Source of the DNA: Thiotrichales bacterium
Lineage (GTDB): Bacteria > Pseudomonadota > Gammaproteobacteria > JAABTG01
Assembly: GCA_011389995.1 (NCBI GenBank)
Contig: JAABTG010000017.1
Coordinates: forward strand, 1-53,781
Length of the DNA: 53,781 nt
Direction: 5' to 3'
The translations under genes were made by a program, and so were the position numbers. A model generated the notes under the pieces. That model ran no database searches and was not told where the DNA came from. It worked only from the letters and a program-made list of their open reading frames with translations. Shown piece by piece: positions 27,977-36,457 of the stretch (position 1 is its first letter; every line of letters begins with the position of its first letter).

Positions 27977-28957
27977 TCACTCGCCGCCCAGGGTGAAACG
28001 GGCCAGCCCTTTGTCGATGAAGGGACGATGGTCGAAAGACCGGCCATTGTACTTGACCTCCACCTCGTGGGCATATCCGAGGACCACCCTCAAGGGCGGT
28101 TCCCCCCGCACGTCCACCGTATCCCCGCCCTTGGCTGTACCGTAGAACAGGGAGTCACCGTCGGCATCCCGGACCTCCACCCAGGAGTCCCGCACGAAGC
28201 TCATCTCCAGGCGGGTACCCGTGCCGGCGGGCTCCACCGGCGCCTCCTCCCGGCCCGCCCCCGCCAGCCCTTCCGGGGCCGGCCGGGTCTCCGGGGCATC
28301 GACCCCATCCGCCGTCTGCTCCCCGGCCTCCGCAGCGGTATCCGGTGGGGGCTCCTCATCCGCGGTGGGAAGGAGCATCTCAGGCTCTGCGGCCGAGGCC
28401 TCCGGCCGGTCGGGCTCATCCACGAAGGGGGCGGGCGGGGGCGGCAACACCACCGGCCGGTCGGCGCTCTCCACCGCCTCGGGCAGGGCACGCCCCGCCT
28501 CTGCCGCGGGTTCCGGCTGCCGGTCCGGCTCCACCGCCGGCTCGCGGTGGGAGAACCACCACACCCCCACCAGCACCGCCAGCAGGACCACCAGGACATA
28601 GGTCACCAGCTTGACCGGCACGTCGCTGCTGCGGATCTGGGGCCGGGAGGTGATGTCGGGAATGAGGGCCGGGGTGTCGTAACCGTAGCGCTCGTAGGTC
28701 TCCAGCAAGGGCCCCGCCGGCACGCCCACGGTGCGGGCATAGCCGCGCAGGTATCCCCGCACGAAGGTGGGGCCGGGCAGCTCGTCGTAGGCGTCGTTCT
28801 CCAGGGCCTCGAGGCGGGGCGGATCCAGCCTCAACTGGGCGGCCACGTCCTCCAGGGACAGCTTGCGGGAGATGCGCAGTTCCCGCAGCCGGGCACCCGG
28901 GCCGCTGGTGGGGGCGGTGTGGAGTTCATCTTCGTGCTCCTGGGGGGCGGCCGTCAT
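27977..28957 (-). CDS. rodZ: Cell-shape protein RodZ
   Basis: A 326-residue bitopic protein. A cytoplasmic helix-turn-helix domain (about 20-90, GARLRELRISRKLSLEDVAA) binds MreB in this family; one transmembrane helix lies at about 113-135; a long Pro/Glu/Ala-rich periplasmic linker (about 136-245) leads to a C-terminal DUF4115 beta domain (SWVEVRDADGDSLFYG). RodZ links MreB filaments to the cell-wall machinery. The ATG at 28957 overlaps the pilW stop codon by four bases; an upstream ATG in the same frame would run deep into pilW and is rejected. Confidence 0.92.
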   Translation of the reverse strand: MTAAPQEHEDELHTAPTSGPGARLRELRISRKLSLEDVAAQLRLDPPRLEALENDAYDELPGPTFVRGYLRGYARTVGVPAGPLLETYERYGYDTPALIPDITSRPQIRSSDVPVKLVTYVLVVLLAVLVGVWWFSHREPAVEPDRQPEPAAEAGRALPEAVESADRPVVLPPPPAPFVDEPDRPEASAAEPEMLLPTADEEPPPDTAAEAGEQTADGVDAPETRPAPEGLAGAGREEAPVEPAGTGTRLEMSFVRDSWVEVRDADGDSLFYGTAKGGDTVDVRGEPPLRVVLGYAHEVEVKYNGRSFDHRPFIDKGLARFTLGGE

Positions 28958-29712
28958 CGCGATTGCGTCTCGTTGAGCAGACGCGTCTCCTCGGCATCCG
29001 GGAAACGCCCCCGCAGCGCCAGGGCATAGCTGGAGGCGGCGTCCCGGGCACCCAGGGCGGTTTCCACCCGGTAACCGAGCCACAGACTCTCCGGTGTCGG
29101 CGCGCCTACCTCGGCGTAACGCTGGAGATAGGCGCGGGCGGGCAGGTAACGCCCGTCCTCGAAGCTAAGGCGCGCCATGGCGAGCAGGGCGACGGGCTGC
29201 TGGGGATTCAGCCTCAATGCCTGGCGGAAGTAGCCCTCGGCAGCGGCGGAGTCCTGTTTCAGCCCCATGCACAGGCCGGCATTGGTATAGGCCGTATCCC
29301 GATTCTTGTTGAGGGGATTCTCGGCGGCGAGGATGAACTCCCGCTCCGCCTCCTCGAAACGCCCGCGCCGACACAGGAACTGGCCATAGTTGTTGTGGGC
29401 GGCGGCGAAGTCGGGGGCGTAGCCGATGGCCTTCCGGAAGTGTTCCTCCGCCAGGGCCGGCTGCTCGAGCTGTTGGCGCAACAGGGCCATGGCGTTGTGG
29501 GCATCGGGAGAGGTACCGTCGATGTCCAGGGCGCGCTGGAGTCGATTCAGGGCCACATCGTACTGCCCCTGCTTCATGTACTCGATTCCCAGTTCCACGT
29601 AGTTCCCCACCACGTTTGCCGTGGCCCTGTCGGAATCCCGCACGGGCGAGGTGCTGCACCCCGCCAGCAGCAGGGCCGTGAACAACAGGCAAAGGCGTGA
29701 CAGCGGCTTCAT
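28954..29712 (-). CDS. pilW: Type IV pilus biogenesis/stability lipoprotein PilW (PilF)
   Basis: A 252-residue outer-membrane lipoprotein with lipobox LLAGC (Cys19) and about six TPR repeats (VELGIEYMKQGQYDVALNRL, AHNAMALLRQQLEQPALAEEHF, AHNNYGQFLCRRGRFEEAE and others). PilW/PilF is the pilotin that brings the PilQ secretin to the outer membrane. Position between rlmN and rodZ is the conserved gammaproteobacterial arrangement. The ATG is 60 bases after the rlmN stop. Confidence 0.92.
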   Translation of the reverse strand: MKPLSRLCLLFTALLLAGCSTSPVRDSDRATANVVGNYVELGIEYMKQGQYDVALNRLQRALDIDGTSPDAHNAMALLRQQLEQPALAEEHFRKAIGYAPDFAAAHNNYGQFLCRRGRFEEAEREFILAAENPLNKNRDTAYTNAGLCMGLKQDSAAAEGYFRQALRLNPQQPVALLAMARLSFEDGRYLPARAYLQRYAEVGAPTPESLWLGYRVETALGARDAASSYALALRGRFPDAEETRLLNETQSR

Positions 29713-29772
29713 AGGGAACGAGGCGTCCTGATCATTGGATGACCCGGCATGATGCGGGAGGCCGGGACGTTG

Positions 29773-30912
29773 TCAAGTAATGGAGACCCGCAGGCCCTCC
29801 GCGGCCGGGACCGCCGGCCAGCGCAGATGACGGCGCGAGCGATCCGACACCTTGCCCACCAGCTGGCCGCACGCCGCATCGATGTCGTCGCCGCGGGTAC
29901 GCCGGGTGATGGTGATGATACCCGCTTTCATGAGGCGGTCCCGGAAGGCATCGATGACATGGGAGGGAGAGCGGCGGTAGTCGGTACCCGGAAAGGGATT
30001 GAAGGGGATGAGATTCACCTTGCACGGCATGCCCTGGAGCAGGCGCACCAGTTGCCGGGCGTGTTCCGGCTTGTCGTTGACGCCGTCGATCATCACGTAC
30101 TCGAAGGTCACGTGGGTCTTCGGGCCGTGGTCCGAGTAGCGTTTGCACGCCGCCAGGAGTTCGGCGATGGGGTACTTGCGATTCAGCGGCACCAGTTCGT
30201 CGCGCAGTTCGTCGTTGGGGGCGTGGAGGGAGACCGCCAGGCTCACCGGGCTGCGCGCCGCCAGCCTGTCCAGGGCCGGCACCACGCCCGCCGTGGAGAG
30301 GGTGACGCGCTTGCGTGACAGGCCGAAGGCGAGATCGTCGAGCATGAGGTCCATGGCCCGGGTGACGGCGTCGAAGTTGGTGAGGGGCTCGCCCATGCCC
30401 ATCATCACCACGTTGGTGATCACCCGGTTGTCGCGGTCCCAGCCTTCCAGTGCCTGGTGGGCCAGCCATACCTGGCCGATGATCTCCGACACCGTGAGGT
30501 TGCGGTTGAAACCCTGACGCGCCGTGGAACAGAAGCTGCAATCGAGGGCGCATCCCACCTGGGAGGAGACGCACAGGGTGCCGCGGTCCGGCTCCGGGAT
30601 GAACACCATCTCGATGCAGTCCCCGCCCGCCAGCCGCAACACCCACTTATGGGTACCGTCCCGGGATGACTCATGGAGGGCCACCTCGGGCAGCACCATG
30701 CCGGCCTGTTCGGCCAGGCGCTGGCGCAGGGCCCTGGACAGGTTGGTCATGGCGTCGAGGTCGGTGCAGCCGTGATGGTAGAGCCACTTCAGGATCTGCT
30801 CGGCCCGGTAGGGTTTTTCGCCCAGGCCCACGAAAAACGCCGCCATATCGGCGCGGTTCATGTCGAAGAGATTGGCTGGCTCCACGGCCAGGTCAGCGGG
30901 TCCGGGGGCCAT
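29773..30912 (-). CDS. rlmN: Dual-specificity 23S rRNA/tRNA adenine-C2 methyltransferase RlmN
   Basis: A 379-residue radical-SAM enzyme that methylates A2503 of 23S rRNA and A37 of some tRNAs. The cluster CxxxCxxC is Cys121, Cys125, Cys128 (CALDCSFC), and a late cysteine in DIDAACGQL matches the methyl-carrying residue. [17 protein letters not shown] is diagnostic. I use the ATG at 30912, one base after the ndk stop; a GTG at 30930, overlapping ndk, would add six residues. The start region is built on an 18-base tandem duplication, so the true start is slightly uncertain. Confidence 0.95.
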   Translation of the reverse strand: MAPGPADLAVEPANLFDMNRADMAAFFVGLGEKPYRAEQILKWLYHHGCTDLDAMTNLSRALRQRLAEQAGMVLPEVALHESSRDGTHKWVLRLAGGDCIEMVFIPEPDRGTLCVSSQVGCALDCSFCSTARQGFNRNLTVSEIIGQVWLAHQALEGWDRDNRVITNVVMMGMGEPLTNFDAVTRAMDLMLDDLAFGLSRKRVTLSTAGVVPALDRLAARSPVSLAVSLHAPNDELRDELVPLNRKYPIAELLAACKRYSDHGPKTHVTFEYVMIDGVNDKPEHARQLVRLLQGMPCKVNLIPFNPFPGTDYRRSPSHVIDAFRDRLMKAGIITITRRTRGDDIDAACGQLVGKVSDRSRRHLRWPAVPAAEGLRVSIT

Positions 30913-30913
30913 G

Positions 30914-31345
30914 TCAGCGGGTCCGGGCACAGATGTCCGCGGGCTCGAAGAAAAAGGCTATCTCGGCGGCGGCGGTATCCGGCCCGTCGGAACCATGCAC
31001 CGCGTTCTCGTCCACGGTCTCGGCGAAATCCGCGCGAATGGTGCCGGGCGCCGCTTGCCGGGGATTGGTGGCCCCCATGAGCTCGCGGTTGCGGGCGATG
31101 GCGTCATCCCCCTCCAGCACCTGCACCATGACGGGGCCGGAGACCATGAACGCCACCAGGTCATGGAAGAACGGCCGCTCGCGGTGCACGGCGTAGAAGG
31201 CCTCGGCCCGCTGCCGGTCGAGGTGAACCATGCGCGCCGCCACCACCTGCAGGCCGGCGCCCTCGAAACGGCGATAGATCTCGCCGATGAGGTTCCGCGC
31301 CACGGCGTCCGGCTTGATGATGGAAAGGGTGCGTTCTACCGCCAT
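30914..31345 (-). CDS. ndk: Nucleoside diphosphate kinase
   Basis: A 143-residue enzyme that equalises nucleoside di- and triphosphate pools. All hallmarks are present: [15 protein letters not shown] at the start and the phosphohistidine His117 in NAVHGSDG; the length is typical. It is the first gene of the long minus-strand operon ndk-rlmN-pilW-rodZ-hisS-yfgM-bamB-der, and its stop nearly touches rlmN. Confidence 0.97.
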   Translation of the reverse strand: MAVERTLSIIKPDAVARNLIGEIYRRFEGAGLQVVAARMVHLDRQRAEAFYAVHRERPFFHDLVAFMVSGPVMVQVLEGDDAIARNRELMGATNPRQAAPGTIRADFAETVDENAVHGSDGPDTAAAEIAFFFEPADICARTR

Positions 31346-31410
31346 GCACGGCCTCTGCTGACTGTGGGCCAGGGACTACCCGTGGCACCGGAAGGGAATG
31401 GATACATTAC

Positions 31411-31896
31411 TCAGTAACGGCCGTGCTGCTTGGAGATATAGTTGCTCATCTCGACGTACTGTGCATTCATGCGATGGAGGATGTCATGGACCACGGATAC
31501 GATGCCCCGCATGGCCTTGTAGACCACCCAGGGATTGCCCGCCACCAGTTCCTCGAAGCGTTCACGGTCGAAGGAACATATCTTGGTCGGGCCGAGGGCG
31601 CGCAGGGTGGCGCTGTGGGGCCGACCGTCGATGAAACTCATCTCGCCGGTGAGATCGCCCCGCCCGAGGATGTGCAGCACCGTCCACTCACCACCCCCCG
31701 TGTCCCGGGTGACGGCCAGGCGCCCCTCGATGATCATATGCAGGCTGGGGCCCGTTTCCCCCTCCTTGAACAGGATCTCCTCGTCCTCCAGCGCCCGGCA
31801 GGTGCTGATGGACGCCAGTACCCGCACCTCCTCGTCGTCCATCTCGGTGGTGAAAGGTGATGCCCGCAGGGCCGCAAATTCGTCGACGGTGCTCAT
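31411..31896 (-). CDS. Single-domain cyclic nucleotide-binding protein
   Basis: A 161-residue protein consisting almost only of a CRP-type cNMP-binding beta-barrel (about 10-125): EILFKEGETGPSLHMIIEGRLAV, then the phosphate-binding-cassette-like LTGEMSFIDGRPHSATLRAL. A helical tail ends the protein. There is no helix-turn-helix, kinase or channel domain, so it probably acts through a partner. AAGGAGAGGAA directly before the ATG at 31896 is an excellent ribosome-binding site; in-frame codons upstream are not needed. It lies 65 bases upstream of ndk on the same strand. Ligand unknown. Confidence 0.8.
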   Translation of the reverse strand: MSTVDEFAALRASPFTTEMDDEEVRVLASISTCRALEDEEILFKEGETGPSLHMIIEGRLAVTRDTGGGEWTVLHILGRGDLTGEMSFIDGRPHSATLRALGPTKICSFDRERFEELVAGNPWVVYKAMRGIVSVVHDILHRMNAQYVEMSNYISKQHGRY

Positions 31897-32049
31897 TTCC
31901 TCTCCTTTAGGGGAAATACGCAAAAGAGAGAGGATACTGAAACGATGGCCCCAGAACCAGTGCTCCGGCGGCGGCGGCAAGGGGCCGGGAACCAGGGCAT
32001 GCAGCGCGCCGGGGACGGCCTGCAGCGGCGCCGGCGGTCGGCTTGCCGA

Positions 32050-32376
32050 CTACTGAATGGCGAAGCTCTCGCCGCAACCGCACTCGTTCACGGCATTGGG
32101 GTTGTTGAACTTGAACATGGAGTTCAGGCCCTCGCGGACGAAATCCAGTTCCACACCCTCCAGCGCCGGCAGGCTGTCGGCATCCACGATGAGCTTGACG
32201 CCGTGGCTCTCGAACACCTCATCCCGGTCACCGATCTCGCGGGCGAAATCCATCACGTACTGATAGCCTGAACAGCCGCTCTTCGTTATGCCCACGCGCA
32301 GCCCCCGGGCACCCTCTTCGGCCTTCAGCATGTCCTTCACGTGGGCAGCCGCACTCTCGGTGATTGAAATGGTCAT
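32050..32376 (-). CDS. erpA: A-type Fe-S carrier protein (IscA/ErpA)
   Basis: A 108-residue A-type carrier that holds and passes on iron-sulfur clusters. The three ligand cysteines are Cys35 (KSGCSGYQY), Cys99 and Cys101 (NECGCGESF). Length and ending match IscA, ErpA and SufA alike; the symbol is a best guess, because it stands without iscS, iscU or hscBA. It lies 213 bases downstream of iscR on the same strand. The intervening gap has no gene I can support, and CAGGAGCC precedes the ATG. Confidence 0.88.
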   Translation of the reverse strand: MTISITESAAAHVKDMLKAEEGARGLRVGITKSGCSGYQYVMDFAREIGDRDEVFESHGVKLIVDADSLPALEGVELDFVREGLNSMFKFNNPNAVNECGCGESFAIQ

Positions 32377-32589
32377 GTCGTTTGGCTCCTGTAATGAATT
32401 CTCTTAATCCATGGCTCCGGCAACCCGGAACCGCGTTGCCTCCCCTGGTGCGGGATGAGTGCCTTCTCCAGGGTGAGGCTGCTGCGGGCGCCGCGGTGGT
32501 CTTTCGCCATGATTTGATGGCGTGAGGGCGGGACAAGTTCCGCCGTCAACGCCGGCGCGGCGGATACGGCAGGGAAACCGGCCGGCCCC

Positions 32590-33087
32590 TCAGCCGAGAT
32601 CCACTTCGATACGGTTGGGGTTTCGCGCCCCACCCGCGGCCCCCATACCCACGCGCTGATCCTGGATGGCCGCCACTTCCTGGATGCCGCCACGCTGCAC
32701 CAGTTCGCCCAGGGAGATCCCCTGCAGAAAATGATAGATCTGATCGCTCAACTCACACCACAGCTCATGGGTCAGGCACCGCTGGTCGCCCTGGCAGTTC
32801 TGCATGCCGCCACAGCGGGTGGCGTCCACGGACTCGTCCACCGCGGTAATCACGTCGGCGACGTTGATGTCTGCGGCATCCCGGCCCAGCCGGTAGCCAC
32901 CGCCGGGGCCGCGGGTGCTGTTCACCAGGCCCTGCTTGCGCAGACGCGAAAAGAGTTGTTCCAGATAGGACAGGGATATCCCCTGGCGCTGGGAGATGTC
33001 GGATAAAGTGATGGGGGCGGAATCGGAATGCAGCGCCAGGTCCAGCATCGCCGTGACGGCATATCGCCCTTTGGTGGTGAGCCTCAT
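32590..33087 (-). CDS. iscR: Fe-S cluster assembly regulator IscR
   Basis: A 165-residue Rrf2-family regulator. The winged helix-turn-helix is at 1-60 ([21 protein letters not shown] type), and the 2Fe-2S ligands Cys92, Cys98 and Cys104 fall at the same positions as in E. coli IscR ([14 protein letters not shown]). Holo-IscR represses Fe-S assembly genes at type-1 sites. A strong type-1-like site lies just upstream, so autoregulation is likely. cysE precedes it on the same strand, as in several proteobacteria, but iscS and iscU are absent downstream. Confidence 0.95.
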   Translation of the reverse strand: MRLTTKGRYAVTAMLDLALHSDSAPITLSDISQRQGISLSYLEQLFSRLRKQGLVNSTRGPGGGYRLGRDAADINVADVITAVDESVDATRCGGMQNCQGDQRCLTHELWCELSDQIYHFLQGISLGELVQRGGIQEVAAIQDQRVGMGAAGGARNPNRIEVDLG

Positions 33088-33131
33088 ATGTCAACTCGCT
33101 GCTTTAGTAGCCCAGAAAGCCCGAGCCTTGC

Positions 33132-33156
33132 ATATCCCAGCATTTCAGTCAACTAT
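33132..33156 (-). promoter_or_regulatory. Type-1 IscR binding site upstream of iscR
   Basis: Read on the minus strand, the 25 bases begin ATAGTTGACTGAAAT and end GGGATAT. Compared with the E. coli type-1 consensus (ATASYYGACTRWWWYAGTCRRSTAT, recalled from memory) I count 21 matches of 25. It includes a -35-like TTGACT. The site starts 45 bases upstream of the iscR ATG and covers the last codons and stop of cysE. The -10 element is not clear. Confidence 0.62.
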
Positions 33157-33939
33157 TTTGGAGGGCAGGCCCTCGTGGCCCGTCTGCTCCGCCTCCTTAC
33201 CGCTGGGCTCCACCCGGCAATCCCCCAGCCGGGCCGCCTCTTCCCCTCCCACTTCCTTGAGGATGCGGCACATGTCCTCCATGCGGGTATCCATGGCGTG
33301 GATGTGGTCGAGCATGAGGTTGATGGCGGTGGCCACGGGATCCTCCATGCCCTTGGTGACGCCGTAGGCATCGAAACCGATCTTGCGGGAGATGGCCTGG
33401 CGGTGCTCCACCGGGCCCCCTTCCGCCGCCTGTTGCACGATATGGCCCGGGATCCCCACCACCGTGGCACCGTCGGGCACATCCTTGACCACCACCGCAT
33501 TGGAGCCGATGCGGGCACCCTGCCCGATGGTGATGGGCCCCAGCACCTTGGCCCCCGCCCCCACCACCACACTGGATGCCAGGGTGGGATGGCGCTTGCC
33601 CTTGCGCCACGTGGTGCCGCCCAGGGTCACCCCATGATAGAGGGTGCAGTCATCGCCGATCTCCGCGGTCTCGCCCACCACTACCCCCATGCCGTGGTCG
33701 ATGAAAAAACGCCGGCCGATACGGGCGGCCGGATGGATCTCGATGCCGGTGAGCCAGCGCGTGAGGGTGGAGGACAGCCGCGCCAGCCAGCGCAGGCCAT
33801 GACCCCAGAGCCAGTGGTTGAGCCGGTGCATCATCACCGCGTGGAGCCCCGGATAGGTGGTGAGCACCTCGAAGGCGTTGCGGGCCGCCGGATCGCGACT
33901 GAACACGCTGCGAATGTCTTCTTTGATACCCTCGAACAT
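33145..33939 (-). CDS. cysE: Serine O-acetyltransferase CysE
   Basis: A 264-residue enzyme that acetylates serine with acetyl-CoA, the first step of cysteine synthesis. The N-terminal helical domain begins [21 protein letters not shown]; a left-handed beta-helix of hexapeptide repeats follows ([38 protein letters not shown]). His in FIDHGMG and Asp in NHW-type segments fit the active site. I start it at the ATG at 33939; the open frame reaches 83 codons further but through low-complexity sequence. Placement beside iscR suggests coordination of cysteine supply with Fe-S assembly. Confidence 0.93.
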   Translation of the reverse strand: MFEGIKEDIRSVFSRDPAARNAFEVLTTYPGLHAVMMHRLNHWLWGHGLRWLARLSSTLTRWLTGIEIHPAARIGRRFFIDHGMGVVVGETAEIGDDCTLYHGVTLGGTTWRKGKRHPTLASSVVVGAGAKVLGPITIGQGARIGSNAVVVKDVPDGATVVGIPGHIVQQAAEGGPVEHRQAISRKIGFDAYGVTKGMEDPVATAINLMLDHIHAMDTRMEDMCRILKEVGGEEAARLGDCRVEPSGKEAEQTGHEGLPSKIVD

Positions 33940-34193
33940 CGGTCTGCACCTGCTGCACTGCCATGGGTCCCGGGCCACACCCGCCCGCGGAAAGGGACCC
34001 GGGGAGAATGGACCCAGGGAATGGATCCGGGAAATGGGCCAGGGGAAAGGCCCCGGGGAATGGCCAACTATAGCAGGCCCCGGGGCCGGCAAAGGACCGC
34101 CGGCCATGGTCCCCTGCCGCGCCAACGGGCCGTGTTCGCAACGATGGAATTCCGTATCATGCGCCGCCACACCGTCAAGCGGGAGCAAGCATC
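33940..34193. other. Intergenic, degenerate GGGAAATGG-like low-complexity DNA
   Basis: Between the divergent cysE and DUF2970 genes, about 33988-34066 consists of imperfect G/A-rich segments such as GGGAATGG, GGGAAATGGG and GGGGAAAGG. They resemble the AAATGGG microsatellite at 38586. No gene or convincing promoter hexamers are visible. Confidence 0.4.
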
Positions 34194-34430
34194 ATGTCCG
34201 GAAAGGCCGACGAAACGACACCACGGGATGAAGGCCCCCTCACCCTGTGGCAGGTCACCAAGAGCGTGTTATGGGCGTTTCTCGGCGTCCAGAAGGATGC
34301 CACCCGGCAGCGGGACCTCAGCCGCGGCAAGCCTATCCATTTCATCATCATCGGGCTCACGGCGACCATCCTGTTCATCGCCGTGGTGGTGGGGGTGGTA
34401 AACCTCGTCATAAGCCTCGCCCAACCCTGA
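34194..34430 (+). CDS. DUF2970 small membrane protein
   Basis: A 78-residue protein with the DUF2970 pattern: a soluble start, LTLWQVTKSVLWAFLGVQKD (about 16-35), a basic stretch RQRDLSRGKP, then one transmembrane helix (about 47-72). Proteins of this family are short, single-span and uncharacterised. GGGAGC lies upstream of the ATG. It is divergent from cysE and converges with the NUDIX gene. Confidence 0.8.
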   Translation: MSGKADETTPRDEGPLTLWQVTKSVLWAFLGVQKDATRQRDLSRGKPIHFIIIGLTATILFIAVVVGVVNLVISLAQP

Positions 34431-34483
34431 CCGCCGCCGCCGCACCAGGCCTGCCTGTTTGCAGCAGGCGACGCGCCGCCGGC

Positions 34484-34912
34484 TCACTCCAGAAAATCCA
34501 CCGCCGTGCGCAGGAGATCCAGGGTAACGGCATTGACCGCCAGCGCCGTCAGATCATGGGGGGCGAGCCAGCGGGCCTCCAGGGCGTCGTCGCCGGGAAC
34601 GGGGTCACCCGCCAGGTATTCGGCCAGCAGATCCACGACGACGTAGTGGTGGCGCACCCGGCCGGCACCGTCGCGGTCCACCCGGTCGAAGGCATAGATG
34701 GGGCGCCCGGCCCGCACCGTGACCCCGGTCTCCTCCAACACCTCCCGCTCGGCCGCCGCCGCCAGGGTCTCCCCCAGTCGCACGCTGCCGCCGGGAATGG
34801 CCCACTGGCCGGCGTTGGGGGCGTCCCGACGGCGCACCAGCAGGACCCGGCCGCCATGAATCACCACCGTCCCCACCGCCGCCCGGGGGGCCTCCGGATA
34901 CGCCTTGCCCAT
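34484..34912 (-). CDS. NUDIX hydrolase
   Basis: A 142-residue NUDIX-fold enzyme. The NUDIX box runs from GGSVRLGETLAAAAEREV to LEETGV (about 41-64) and matches GX5EX7REUXEEXGU. Family members cleave nucleoside diphosphates linked to another moiety; the overall look is like ADP-ribose or NADH pyrophosphatases of the MutT group, but the substrate cannot be assigned. The ATG at 34912 is the natural start. Confidence 0.87.
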   Translation of the reverse strand: MGKAYPEAPRAAVGTVVIHGGRVLLVRRRDAPNAGQWAIPGGSVRLGETLAAAAEREVLEETGVTVRAGRPIYAFDRVDRDGAGRVRHHYVVVDLLAEYLAGDPVPGDDALEARWLAPHDLTALAVNAVTLDLLRTAVDFLE

Positions 34913-34941
34913 CGCCTGCCGTTACCCCTTGCCATGGTCCA

Positions 34942-35062
34942 AACGGACATGGCGCAAGGCCACCCCGAAGGATGAAAGGTGCGCCATGTCCGTCCCTCAC
35001 CCCGGCCCTCTCCCGGGGGGAGAGGGAGTCCACAGGTGTCGCTGCGCGACTTTCACGTTAAA
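34942..35062 (+). repeat. 121-bp repeat, left copy (inverted partner at 38755-38875)
   Basis: This copy and the reverse complement of 38755-38875 are the same length and differ at only about five positions by eye. The unit contains its own inverted repeat, GGACATGGCGC and GCGCCATGTCC, and a CCCTCTCCC/GGGAGAGGG part. It ends CACGTTAAA. It lies in the gap before ispG; nothing in it looks coding. Confidence 0.88.
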
Positions 35063-35139
35063 CCGTAGTTTCCCACGCTGGGACCCGCCGCGGGCAGTGG
35101 TTTAGAATCCCAGGGTATCCCACACCACAGGAACGGGCC

Positions 35140-36366
35140 ATGTCCCCACAGCGCAAGCACACCCTGGCCGTACGGGTAGGCCAGGTCACCGTCGGCGGTG
35201 GCGCGCCGGTGGTGGTGCAGTCCATGACCAATACCGACACCGCCGATATCGCCTCCACCGTGGACCAGGTGGCAGAGCTGGCCGCGGCGGGCTCCGAACT
35301 GGTGCGGGTGACGGTGAACACCATGGAGGCGGCCGCCGCCGTGCCTTATATCCGCGACGCCCTGGCGGCCCGCGGGGTGACGGTGCCCCTGGTGGGGGAC
35401 TTCCACTTCAACGGCCACAAGCTGCTGGCCGCCCATCCGGCCTGCGCCGAGGCCCTGGCCAAGTACCGCATCAACCCCGGTAACGTGGGGCGGGGCAGCA
35501 AGCGGGACAGCCAGTTCGCCACCCTCATCGAGCTGGCCTGCCGACACGACAAGCCGGTGCGCATCGGCGTCAACTGGGGCAGCCTGGACCAGGAGCTGGT
35601 GGTGCGCATGATGGATGATAATGCGCGAAGGCCAGAGCCCCTGGAGGCCGCGGAGGTGACCCGCGAGGCCCTGGTGACGTCGGCGCTCGACAGTGCCGGC
35701 CGGGCCGTCGAGCTGGGCCTCCCGGAGGACCATATCGTCATCTCCTGCAAGGTGAGCGGGGTCCAGGACCTCATCGCCGTCTACGGCGCCCTGGCGGCCC
35801 GCACCCGTCACGCCCTCCACCTGGGACTCACGGAAGCGGGCATGGGGGACAAGGGCGTGGTGTCCTCCACCGCGGCCCTCGCGGTACTGCTGCAGCAGGG
35901 TATCGGCGACACCATCCGCGTCTCCCTGACCCCGGAGCCCGGGGCCTCGCGGTCCCGGGAGGTCCATGTCGCCCAGGAGATCCTCCAGAGCATGGGGCTC
36001 AGGTCCTTCGCCCCCGCGGTGGTGGCCTGCCCCGGCTGCGGCCGCACCACCAGCACCTACTTCCAGGAGCTTGCCCAGCAGATCCAGGCCCACATCCGGG
36101 CCAGCATGCCCCTGTGGCGGGTCACCTATCCGGGGGTGGAGGAGATGAGCGTGGCGGTGATGGGCTGCGTGGTGAACGGGCCGGGGGAGAGCAAGCACGC
36201 CAATATCGGCATCAGCCTGCCGGGCAACAACGAGCGCCCGGTGGCGCCCGTCTACGTGGATGGCGAGAAGAGCGTGACCCTCAAGGGGGACCGTATCGCG
36301 GAGGAGTTCCAGGCCATGGTGGAGCGCTATGTGATGGACCGTTACGGCCCCGGCGCCGGGGGCTGA
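35140..36366 (+). CDS. ispG: 4-hydroxy-3-methylbut-2-enyl diphosphate synthase IspG (GcpE)
   Basis: A 408-residue 4Fe-4S enzyme that converts methylerythritol cyclodiphosphate to HMBPP in the non-mevalonate isoprenoid pathway. Visible marks: [10 protein letters not shown] near 29, [10 protein letters not shown] (about 110), [13 protein letters not shown], and cluster cysteines in [10 protein letters not shown] and [10 protein letters not shown]. It is longer than the E. coli protein (372 residues) and carries [11 protein letters not shown] and [12 protein letters not shown], wording I associate with the longer alpha/beta-proteobacterial form. AGGA precedes the ATG by nine bases. It stands apart from the rodZ-hisS cluster where gammaproteobacteria usually keep it. 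Confidence 0.95.
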   Translation: MSPQRKHTLAVRVGQVTVGGGAPVVVQSMTNTDTADIASTVDQVAELAAAGSELVRVTVNTMEAAAAVPYIRDALAARGVTVPLVGDFHFNGHKLLAAHPACAEALAKYRINPGNVGRGSKRDSQFATLIELACRHDKPVRIGVNWGSLDQELVVRMMDDNARRPEPLEAAEVTREALVTSALDSAGRAVELGLPEDHIVISCKVSGVQDLIAVYGALAARTRHALHLGLTEAGMGDKGVVSSTAALAVLLQQGIGDTIRVSLTPEPGASRSREVHVAQEILQSMGLRSFAPAVVACPGCGRTTSTYFQELAQQIQAHIRASMPLWRVTYPGVEEMSVAVMGCVVNGPGESKHANIGISLPGNNERPVAPVYVDGEKSVTLKGDRIAEEFQAMVERYVMDRYGPGAGG

Positions 36367-36457
36367 AGGCGCCGTCAGGGCCCCACTGCCGGCGCCACGG
36401 GATGGCGGCCAGCGCGGAATTCCCAGGGCGGTCAACGGTGGCTGTAAGCCCCCGGGA

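Noticed and set aside
34942..35062. Reading frames in the 121-bp repeats (SLSPRERAGVRDGH...)
   Set aside because: Both repeat copies give the same peptide in a repeat-derived frame without a ribosome-binding site; such strings are typical of intergenic repeat translation.
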